Shown here: in pieces, positions 1 through 5,700 of the stretch | Numbering within the stretch: position 1 is the stretch's first letter | How the letters are laid out: every line of letters starts with the position of its first letter | DNA from: Dehalococcoidia bacterium | GTDB lineage: Bacteria > Chloroflexota > Dehalococcoidia > Dehalococcoidales > RBG-16-60-22 | Direction of reading: 5' to 3' | Assembly: GCA_030613665.1 (NCBI GenBank) | Contig: JAUWLN010000049.1 | Coordinates: 1-11,467 of the forward strand | Length of the DNA stretch: 11,467 nt | The notes under the pieces: generated by a model | Databases searched by the model: none | Told to the model about the DNA's origin: nothing | What the model saw: only the letters and a program-made list of their open reading frames with translations | Made by a program: the position numbers and the translations under genes

Positions 1-488
1 GACTGGCACGCCGGGTTATCTGGCTTGGCTTTCTCTGCAATCTCATCTTCGTCTTCTTTGTCTGGTTGGGACAGGTGCTTCCCGCCGCGCCCTTCTGGGA
101 AGGGCAGGAAGCCTACCAGCGCATTCTGGGCTATACGCCAAGGTTGCTGGCGGCATCGTTCCTCGGCTATCTGGTCGGTGAGTTCGTCAATTCCTTTATT
201 CTGGCCAGGATGAAGATTATGACACGGGGTCGCTGGCTGTGGAGTCGCACCATCGGCTCGACCATCGTGGGGCAGGGACTGGACACCTCTATCTTCATCA
301 CCGTGGCTTTCATCGGCACGCCTTCCTTCGTCCCCGTAATGATTCTCTACCACTGGCTGGCCAAGACGCTCATTGAAGCCCTGGCCACCCCCCTCACCTA
401 TGTTATCGTCAACTCGTTGAAGAAAAGGGAATCCATCGATACCTATGACCACGATACCAGGTTCAACCCCTTCCTCATTACCAAATAG
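1..488 (+). CDS. Queuosine precursor transporter (YhhQ/VUT family), 3' part
   Basis: This is an integral membrane protein whose 5' end lies outside the window; the open frame is readable from base 3 and ends at TAG 486-488. The visible 161 residues hold about four hydrophobic segments separated by short charged loops. Motifs such as ARRVIWLGFLCNLIFV, LVGEFVNSFILARMK, RWLWSRTIGSTIVGQGLDT and ATPLTYVIVNSLK are characteristic of the YhhQ/VUT (formerly DUF165) family. Known members import queuosine precursors (preQ0, preQ1 or queuine, depending on the organism) for tRNA wobble modification. A TTG at 66 could be read as a start, but family-typical sequence continues upstream of it, so the true start is outside the window. 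The gene lies 18 bases ahead of the MBL-fold gene and may share its transcript. The family is secure; the exact substrate is not determinable here. Confidence 0.9.
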   Translation, partial: LARRVIWLGFLCNLIFVFFVWLGQVLPAAPFWEGQEAYQRILGYTPRLLAASFLGYLVGEFVNSFILARMKIMTRGRWLWSRTIGSTIVGQGLDTSIFITVAFIGTPSFVPVMILYHWLAKTLIEALATPLTYVIVNSLKKRESIDTYDHDTRFNPFLITK

Positions 489-506
489 AATGGAGAGATA
501 AAAAAG

Positions 507-1277
507 TTGAAAATTCAGTTTCTCGGCGCGCATAACTGCGAGACAGCCACCACCCGGCTGGTCAGCATACTGGTTGATGATATTCTGGCGCTGGACGCCG
601 GTGGGCTCACCTCCAGCCTGCCAATTGAAGCCCAATTCAAACTCAAGGCGGTCCTGCTCACCCACCACCACTATGACCATATCCGGGATGTCCCGGCACT
701 GGGCATGAACGCGCTCTTCTACGAGACCAGCATCCCGGTTTACTCCACGCAGGCGGTAAAGGACGCTCTGGCGTCACACTGGCTCAACGGCACCATTTAT
801 TCCAATTTCCTGGAAAAGCCACCGGAAAGTCCGAGAATCGAATTCACCGTTATCGAGCCGAACAAGGCAGTAACGATTGCCGGCTATGAAGTCCTGCCCG
901 TTCCGGTAAACCATTCGGCGCCCGCCGTGGGCTATCAGGTCACCTCCCCCGACAGGAAAACTCTTTTCTACACCGGGGATACCGGCCCGGGACTGGCCGA
1001 GGCATGGCCGGGCGTATCACCACAGCTGCTCATCACCGAGGTTACGGCTCCGAACCGATATGAAGCGTTTGGCTACCGTATGCTTCATCTCACCCCGGGC
1101 CTGCTCAAGGCGGAGTTACTGGCTTTTCAGAAGCTGAAAGGCTACCTGCCGCAGGTATTTCTGGTACACATGAACCCGAAGCAGGAAAAGGAAATAGAAG
1201 CCGAGATTGAGCAGCTATCAGACGAGCTTGACACGTCGATAACGCTGGCGTATGAAGGAATGATAGTACAATTATAG
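507..1277 (+). CDS. MBL-fold metallo-hydrolase
   Basis: A 256-residue single-domain metallo-beta-lactamase-fold protein. All seven expected dinuclear metal ligands are visible: H53, H55, D57 and H58 in THHHYDH, then H136 (NHSAP), D158 (YTGDTG) and H221 (LVHMNP). No signal peptide or membrane segment is seen, so it is probably cytoplasmic. The overall style, with an early FLGAHNCET strand, resembles the RNase Z / class II cyclic-nucleotide phosphodiesterase side of the superfamily rather than beta-lactamases, but the substrate cannot be assigned. It starts with TTG at 507, preceded by GGAGAG at 492-497; no in-frame ATG gives a better N-terminus. The stop overlaps the ribosome-binding site of the next gene, which indicates co-translation with the DUF3795 protein. 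Confidence 0.85.
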   Translation: MKIQFLGAHNCETATTRLVSILVDDILALDAGGLTSSLPIEAQFKLKAVLLTHHHYDHIRDVPALGMNALFYETSIPVYSTQAVKDALASHWLNGTIYSNFLEKPPESPRIEFTVIEPNKAVTIAGYEVLPVPVNHSAPAVGYQVTSPDRKTLFYTGDTGPGLAEAWPGVSPQLLITEVTAPNRYEAFGYRMLHLTPGLLKAELLAFQKLKGYLPQVFLVHMNPKQEKEIEAEIEQLSDELDTSITLAYEGMIVQL

Positions 1278-1290
1278 GAGGCGCCCGGAA

Positions 1291-1761
1291 ATGGAGAAAG
1301 ATGCTTGGAAGCTGGTTGGTATCTGCGGAATCTACTGCGGAACGTGCCCCAGCTACCTTGCCTCGCGGGAAAATGATGTTGCCGAACTGGAAAGGCGTTC
1401 CAAAGAGCTGGGCTATACCATTGAGGAATTACACTGCGATGGCTGTCACTCGAACAAAGTGATGCCCTCCTGCGTCGAGTGCCGCCCCGGTTTCAGGAAA
1501 TGCGCCAGCGAGCACGGGGTAACCTGGTGCTTTGAGTGCGCCGATTTTCCCTGCCAGCGCCTGGAAGATTTCAAAAATGTCCACTTCGTTGACGGAATAT
1601 CTCACCACGAACATCTCATTGACGAATTACAGTACATCAAGGACCACGGTATTGAATCGTGGCTGGAAAAAATGGACAGGGAAGGGCGTTGCCCCCGGTG
1701 CGGGAAGCGGCTCTACTGGTTTGTCCGTGATTGCCCTGACTGCCACACCCATATAAAATAA
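1291..1761 (+). CDS. DUF3795 cysteine-rich protein with C-terminal zinc ribbon
   Basis: A 156-residue protein with 15 cysteines. The N-terminal GICGIYCGTCPSY (C12, C16, C19) followed by HCDGC (C49, C52), CVEC (C61, C64), C71 and CFECADFPC (C80, C83, C88) is the DUF3795 pattern, a family of unknown function thought to bind metal or Fe-S clusters. After a charged helical stretch (about 92-130) comes a second module, CPRC (C134, C137) and CPDC (C148, C151), which looks like a short zinc ribbon. The ATG at 1291 follows a strong AGGAGG at 1276-1281 that overlaps the TAG stop of the upstream MBL gene, so translation is probably coupled. Only 6 bases separate it from the Mut7-C gene. Family assignment is confident; biochemical function is unknown. 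Confidence 0.82.
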   Translation: MEKDAWKLVGICGIYCGTCPSYLASRENDVAELERRSKELGYTIEELHCDGCHSNKVMPSCVECRPGFRKCASEHGVTWCFECADFPCQRLEDFKNVHFVDGISHHEHLIDELQYIKDHGIESWLEKMDREGRCPRCGKRLYWFVRDCPDCHTHIK

Positions 1762-1767
1762 AATCCG

Positions 1768-2268
1768 GTGAGCGAGGAAACCGTGGCCGAAGATGCGCCC
1801 AAATTCATCGTGGACAGCAACGTGGGCAAGCTCGCCAAGTGGCTGAGAATGCTGGGCTACGACGCGGTTTTTTTCGAAGGTGAAGACGACGCCTACATGA
1901 TAGACAGAGCATTGAAGGAAAGCCGGGTGATACTGACGCGGGATACCCAGGTCATGAAACGGGGCGTCATCACCGGCGGCCGGCTAAAAGCGATTCTCAT
2001 TGACAGCGACCAACCGGAACCGCAGATACGGCAGGTGATTGATACCCTGCATATAGATTTTCAGTCGCAACCGTTCACCGTCTGCCTGGAGTGTAACAAT
2101 CCTCTTGAAAAGAGGAGCCAAGAAGAGGTCAAGGAGCGCGTGCCGCCCTATGTTTTCCAGACACAGCAGCAATACATGGAGTGCCCTGTCTGTCATCGCA
2201 TCTACTGGAGGGGTACCCACTGGCAGGCAATGCTCCGGAAACTGGAACGATTGACAAAGCAGCGCTGA
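1768..2268 (+). CDS. Mut7-C RNase-domain protein (PIN-like) with zinc ribbon
   Basis: A protein of 161-166 residues of the Mut7-C family, which is built on a PIN-like nuclease fold and often carries a fused zinc ribbon. Numbered from GTG 1768, FIVDSNVGKLAKWLRMLGYD (residues 13-32) holds the first acidic residue (D16), and VILTRD (D59) is the second conserved acidic motif. Two knuckles, CLEC (C106, C109) and CPVC (C139, C142), form the C-terminal zinc-binding part, which ends in a basic helix. Ribonuclease activity is predicted for the family, not shown by this sequence. The start is ambiguous: GTG 1768 lies close to the upstream stop but has no clear ribosome-binding site, while in-frame GTG 1783 sits 5 bases after GAGG (1774-1777) and would remove five residues; I favour 1783 slightly. 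It is the third member of the MBL-DUF3795 cluster. Confidence 0.83.
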   Translation: MSEETVAEDAPKFIVDSNVGKLAKWLRMLGYDAVFFEGEDDAYMIDRALKESRVILTRDTQVMKRGVITGGRLKAILIDSDQPEPQIRQVIDTLHIDFQSQPFTVCLECNNPLEKRSQEEVKERVPPYVFQTQQQYMECPVCHRIYWRGTHWQAMLRKLERLTKQR

Positions 2269-2277
2269 TAGTACAAG
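2251..2277 (+). promoter_or_regulatory. Possible promoter for the KDPG aldolase-kinase pair
   Basis: A perfect TTGACA (2251-2256) lies in the end of the Mut7-C coding region. It is followed 15 bases later by TACAAG (2272-2277), which matches 4 of 6 bases of a -10 box. The spacing is shorter than the ideal 17, so this is only a candidate. It would give a leader of about 40 bases before the aldolase ATG. Confidence 0.27.
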
Positions 2278-2325
2278 ATATGCCTGCGGTTTGAGCATCA
2301 GGAACACCAGTAAAGGAGGACAGCC

Positions 2326-2976
2326 ATGAACGATAAGGATAAAAATTTACAGACCATTACAGACTGCGGTGTAGTAGCGATTGTCAGGGTCAGCAGTGCC
2401 CGGGAAGCGGTGGACGTATGCATGGCTATTGCCAGGGGCGGTGTCAGGCCTATTGAGGTGACCATGACCGTCCCCGGTGCCATCGATGCCATCAGGGAAT
2501 TCAAGAGCGCGGTGAAAGAAGAGGTACTCATCGGTGCCGGTACCGTGCTCGACCCAGAAACGGCCCGCGCCTGTATCCTGGCCGGCGCCGAGTTCATCGT
2601 CAGCCCCACCCTGAACCTTGAGGTCATCAAGGTCTGCCGTCGCTACAGCAAGATTATCATCCCCGGCACCTTCACCCCCACCGAGATACTGACCGCCTGG
2701 GAGGCAGGTGCTGACATCGTCAAGGTGTTCCCAGCGTCGGTAGGCGGCCCCGGGTACCTGAAGGACATCATGGGCCCGCTGCCTCAGGTAAAGCTGGTGC
2801 CCACCGGCGGAGTGAACCTGGAGACCACGCCCGAATTCATCAAGGCCGGTGCGGTAGCCGTGGCTGCCGGCGCTTCGCTGGTGAACAAGAAGGCGGTGAG
2901 CGAGCAAAACTGGGATGCCATCACCGAGACGGCGCAAAAATTCGTCGCCGCGGTGAAGCAGGCCAGGAGAAGTTAA
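2326..2976 (+). CDS. eda: 2-keto-3-deoxy-6-phosphogluconate (KDPG/KHG) aldolase
   Basis: A 216-residue class I aldolase of the KDPG/KHG family (usual length about 205-220). It cleaves 2-keto-3-deoxy-6-phosphogluconate to pyruvate and glyceraldehyde-3-phosphate, the last step of the Entner-Doudoroff route and of uronate breakdown. Key motifs are visible in order: PIEVTM with the acid/base E44, LIGAGTVLD (68-76), FIVSPTLN (90-97), IIPGTFTPTE (111-120), VKVFPAS with the Schiff-base lysine K133, and VPTGGVN (158-164), which contributes to phosphate binding. The ATG at 2326 is preceded by a strong AAAGGAGG (2312-2319). The PfkB-family kinase follows after 33 bases, and the pair makes a coherent module: the kinase would produce the aldolase's substrate. 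KHG aldolase activity is possible as well, since the family is often bifunctional. Confidence 0.92.
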   Translation: MNDKDKNLQTITDCGVVAIVRVSSAREAVDVCMAIARGGVRPIEVTMTVPGAIDAIREFKSAVKEEVLIGAGTVLDPETARACILAGAEFIVSPTLNLEVIKVCRRYSKIIIPGTFTPTEILTAWEAGADIVKVFPASVGGPGYLKDIMGPLPQVKLVPTGGVNLETTPEFIKAGAVAVAAGASLVNKKAVSEQNWDAITETAQKFVAAVKQARRS

Positions 2977-3009
2977 ATCAAGCTAAATAAGGTAAAGGAG
3001 AAACGAACA

Positions 3010-3993
3010 ATGGCTGATGTTGTTACTTTTGGCGAGACCATGGTACGGCTGTCCCCACCGAACCACCGGCGGCTGGAGCAGACCCACCTCCTCGATGTCA
3101 ATATTGGCGGTGCGGAGTGGAACGTAGCCGTCGACCTGAGCCGGCTGGGCATAAGCACCGCCTGGGTCTCACGTCTGACGGACAACGCCCTCGGCTGGAT
3201 GATTCGCAACAAGGCCCGCGAGCACGGGGTGGACACCTCACACATTACCTGGACCAAAGGCGACCGCATCGGGATTTACTTCGTCGAATTTGGCGCCACT
3301 CCCCGGCCAAGCAGCGTCCTCTACGACCGCGCCGGCTCCTCAATCAGCCAGGTCAAGCCCGGGGAGATAGACTGGGAAGAAGCGCTGAAGGGCGCCAGGT
3401 GGTTCCACACCAGCGGCATTACTCCGGCACTGAGCGCCGGTGCCGCCCAGGTTACCGCCGAGGCACTGCAAGCCGCCAGGAAGGCTGGCTGCAAGGTGAG
3501 CTACGACCTCAATTACCGTGGCCGGCTCTGGACAGAAGAGGAAGCGCGGAAATGCCAGGAACCGCTGATGGAATATGTAGATGTTCTCATGTCCACAGAG
3601 GAGGATACCAGAAAGGTGCTCGGTATAACCGGCAAGGATTACCGTGAAGTAGCCCGGAAGCTGGCCGAAAAATTCAGCTTTGAGGTCGTCTGTATCACCC
3701 TGCGTGAAGATGTATCCGTGCTGAGAAATCGCTGGACGGCGATTGCCTACGCGGCGGGCAAGATATACGATGACCGCACCTACGACGTGGAGATAGTGGA
3801 CCGGGTCGGTGCCGGCGATTCCTACACCGCCGGGTTTGTCTACGGGTACCTCACCGGCGACGTGGAAAAAGGGGTCAGGTACGGAAACGCTTACTCCGCC
3901 CTGAAGCATTCCATCCCGGGCGACGCCAACTGGTCAACACTGGGTGAGGTGGAAAACCTGCTCAAAGGCGGCGGCCTGCGTATCAGCCGCTAG
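3010..3993 (+). CDS. kdgK: PfkB-family sugar kinase, likely 2-keto-3-deoxygluconate kinase
   Basis: A 327-residue ribokinase/PfkB-family kinase of normal length. The N-terminal VTFGETMVRLSPP (5-17) and GGAEWNVAVDLSRLG (33-47) form the sugar-binding side. YDLNYRGRLW (165-174) is typical of KDG kinases. DRVGAGDSYTAGFVYGYL (264-281) is the C-terminal PfkB signature, with GAGD at 267-270 and catalytic base D270. The adenine-side helix NAYSALKHSIPGD (293-305) also resembles KDG kinases. It should phosphorylate 2-keto-3-deoxygluconate to KDPG, the substrate of the aldolase encoded 33 bases upstream; that neighbour is the main reason to prefer KDG over fructose or another sugar. The ATG at 3010 follows AAAGGAG at 2994-3000. 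Kinase family is certain; substrate is inferred from motif and context. Confidence 0.85.
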   Translation: MADVVTFGETMVRLSPPNHRRLEQTHLLDVNIGGAEWNVAVDLSRLGISTAWVSRLTDNALGWMIRNKAREHGVDTSHITWTKGDRIGIYFVEFGATPRPSSVLYDRAGSSISQVKPGEIDWEEALKGARWFHTSGITPALSAGAAQVTAEALQAARKAGCKVSYDLNYRGRLWTEEEARKCQEPLMEYVDVLMSTEEDTRKVLGITGKDYREVARKLAEKFSFEVVCITLREDVSVLRNRWTAIAYAAGKIYDDRTYDVEIVDRVGAGDSYTAGFVYGYLTGDVEKGVRYGNAYSALKHSIPGDANWSTLGEVENLLKGGGLRISR

Positions 3994-4030
3994 TTAACCA
4001 GCCGCCGCGCTCATAAACGATGCCGTTGAT

Positions 4031-4060
4031 TTGCAAACGGTAGGGCAACTTATTTACAAT
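4031..4060 (+). promoter_or_regulatory. Possible promoter ahead of the DUF1893 gene
   Basis: TTGCAA (4031-4036, 4/6 match) and TACAAT (4055-4060, 5/6 match) are separated by 18 bases in the 78-base gap after the kinase gene. If used, transcription would begin near 4067, only about 5 bases before the ATG at 4072, giving an almost leaderless message. Strength is uncertain. Confidence 0.3.
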
Positions 4061-4071
4061 GAATAAGGGTT

Positions 4072-4497
4072 ATGTACCAACGTATTTTCCATGAATTTAT
4101 CGCCAGCGCCGACACGCTGCGGGTATATGAAGATAGCTCGCTTGTCTTCTCCTCCCGGAAAGACCGCCTGCTGCCCCTTATGGAATATATCGACCGCTTT
4201 GCTTCGGAGCACAAGGGAGTAGTCATCTTCGATAAAATTATCGGCAATGCCGCCGCCCTGCTCGCAATAAAGGCGGGATGCCGGGAGATATTCAGCCCGC
4301 TGGGCAGTGAGTTTGCCGCGCAGACGCTGGAAAACTACGATATTAAATACCACTTCACGCGAACCGTCCCCACCATACAGAGAGCCGATGGTGAGGACAT
4401 GTGCCCCATGGAAAAACTCTCTCTGGGCAAAGGGCACGAGGAGTTCTACCGAGAAATGGTTGAAATCATCAAAAAGTCAGCCGCTAAAGGCTCTTGA
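4072..4497 (+). CDS. DUF1893 family protein (cytidine-deaminase-like fold)
   Basis: A 141-residue soluble protein of the DUF1893 family. The matching features are VIFDKIIGNAAALLAIKAG (residues 51-69), the helix-turn SEFAAQTLENYDIKY (79-93), and the near-C-terminal MCPMEK (110-115), which is the family hallmark. The structural representative, Thermotoga TM1506, has a cytidine-deaminase-like fold. The deaminase zinc pattern (H/C-A-E plus PCxxC) is absent here; only C111 of the CPME motif is available, so deaminase chemistry is unlikely and the function is unknown. The ATG at 4072 is preceded by AAGGG (4065-4069) at unusually short distance; no better in-frame start is seen. It lies 35 bases ahead of the aldo/keto reductase and the two are probably cotranscribed. 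Confidence 0.78.
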   Translation: MYQRIFHEFIASADTLRVYEDSSLVFSSRKDRLLPLMEYIDRFASEHKGVVIFDKIIGNAAALLAIKAGCREIFSPLGSEFAAQTLENYDIKYHFTRTVPTIQRADGEDMCPMEKLSLGKGHEEFYREMVEIIKKSAAKGS

Positions 4498-4532
4498 GCT
4501 AAACCGGCACTTGAAAGAGGGTTAGAAAAGTC

Positions 4533-5576
4533 ATGGAAAAGGTCAGACTGGGCAGAACCGAGATGATGGTAACCGGGCTCGGATTCGGGGGCATTCCCAT
4601 TCAGAGAGTCTCCGAAGAGGAAGCTATTGCCGTGGTCAATAAGTGTCTTGACTTGGGCATCAACTTCCTGGATACAGCCAACGGTTACACCACCAGCGAG
4701 GAGAGAATCGGCAGGGCAATCAAGGGAAAGCGGGAAGAAATTATTCTGGCCACAAAATCGCTGGCGCGCACCCGAGAAGACATGGAGAAACACCTAAAAT
4801 TGAGCCTGGAGAGGCTCGGTACGGACTATATAGACCTCTACCAGCTGCACAATGTCAGCGATGCCGAGGCGCTGGAAACCGTGCTCGACCCCAACGGCCC
4901 GCGAGGGGTGATTGAAGATGCCAAGAAAGCCGGCGTGGTGAAACACATCGGCATAACCTCCCACCAGATTGACGTCGCCAAAGACATCATTAAAACCGAC
5001 CTTTTCGAGACCATAATGTTCCCGTTTAACTTCATGGCCTATAAAGGCAATGATGAGCTGCTGTCCCTCGCCAGGCAGCATGATGTCGGCTTTATCGCCA
5101 TGAAGCCGCTGGCCGGCGGGATGATTGCCAATGCCACGATTGCCATAAAATACCTGCTCCAGTTCCCTGATATCGTGCTCATCCCCGGCATTGAACGAGT
5201 GCCTGAAATAGAGGAGATTGCCCGCGTGTTCGAGGGGCCAAAAGAGCTGACGGCCGCAGAAAAACAGGAGATGGAACGCATCAAGGAAGAGCTCGGCACC
5301 AGATTCTGCCGTAAATGCGATTACTGCCAGCCCTGCACGGCGGGAATACCCATTTCGGATGTAATGGCGTTCCCCAACCTCGCCAAGCGCCTGCCGCCGG
5401 TCCGCCTGTACAGCGGCAAATTCGCCGAGTCGTTTGAGAAAGCAGCCGACTGCACCGATTGCGGCGAATGCGAGGAACGCTGTCCCTACAACCTGCCCAT
5501 CAGGGACATGATTAAGGAACACCTGAAAATGCACCGGGCGGGCAAGAAGGAATACGAAAAACAGCTTGCTTCATGA
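4533..5576 (+). CDS. Aldo/keto reductase with C-terminal Fe-S clusters
   Basis: A 347-residue fusion of an aldo/keto reductase TIM barrel (about 1-255) with a ferredoxin-like tail. The catalytic tetrad is visible as D47 (NFLDTANGY), Y52, K75 (ILATKS) and H106 (LYQLHNV). The barrel end shows GFIAMKPLAGG (186-196) and LIPGIERV (216-223). The tail has C259, C262, C265 and C268 (CRKCDYCQPC), then C307, C310, C313 and C317 (CTDCGECEERCP), the second being a standard 4Fe-4S binding pattern. Such proteins are frequent in anaerobes and are thought to pass electrons between Fe-S carriers and a carbonyl substrate, but the substrate is unknown. No signal peptide is present. The ATG at 4533 has only a modest upstream AGAGG (4516-4520). 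It follows the DUF1893 gene closely, and a stable inverted repeat begins at its stop codon. Confidence 0.9.
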   Translation: MEKVRLGRTEMMVTGLGFGGIPIQRVSEEEAIAVVNKCLDLGINFLDTANGYTTSEERIGRAIKGKREEIILATKSLARTREDMEKHLKLSLERLGTDYIDLYQLHNVSDAEALETVLDPNGPRGVIEDAKKAGVVKHIGITSHQIDVAKDIIKTDLFETIMFPFNFMAYKGNDELLSLARQHDVGFIAMKPLAGGMIANATIAIKYLLQFPDIVLIPGIERVPEIEEIARVFEGPKELTAAEKQEMERIKEELGTRFCRKCDYCQPCTAGIPISDVMAFPNLAKRLPPVRLYSGKFAESFEKAADCTDCGECEERCPYNLPIRDMIKEHLKMHRAGKKEYEKQLAS

Positions 5577-5640
5577 TAACAGCCTGAAGCCAGGGAACAA
5601 CACGAAGGGGAGGTGTTAAGTGCCTCCCCACTCTGTTATC
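5575..5640 (+). terminator. Nested inverted repeat, possible transcript end structure
   Basis: An inner perfect stem GGGGAGG (5607-5613) pairs with CCTCCCC (5623-5629) around a 9-base loop. An outer perfect 8-base pair, GATAACAG (5575-5582) with CTGTTATC (5633-5640), encloses it. There is no run of T after the stem, so it is not a classical intrinsic terminator. It may still end or protect the aldo/keto reductase transcript, since a promoter candidate starts three bases downstream. The left arm overlaps the stop codon. Confidence 0.42.
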
Positions 5641-5642
5641 TC

Positions 5643-5671
5643 TTGACCGTGCACCACGATATTGCTACACT
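5643..5671 (+). promoter_or_regulatory. Candidate sigma70-type promoter for the nnr-coaX-coaBC block
   Basis: TTGACC (5643-5648, 5/6 match to the -35 consensus) and TACACT (5666-5671, 4/6 match to the -10) are separated by exactly 17 bases. A start near 5678 would give a leader of about 23 bases before ATG 5701. The position right after the inverted repeat and ahead of a new functional block supports it. Confidence 0.45.
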
Positions 5672-5700
5672 TCAAAGCAGCAGCGTACTGGATTTTAACC

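Noticed and set aside
4054..4437. Long antisense open frame opposite the DUF1893 gene
   Set aside because: It is almost exactly opposite a recognisable family protein, has no ribosome-binding site of note, and its translation resembles no protein; a shadow frame.
4794..5534. 246-codon minus-strand open frame within the aldo/keto reductase
   Set aside because: Opposite a complete enzyme with an intact catalytic tetrad and Fe-S motifs; no independent support.
5662..5700. Upstream TTG start extending nnr by 13 residues
   Set aside because: The family's conserved N-terminus begins at ATG 5701, and the extension overlaps the candidate -10 box.
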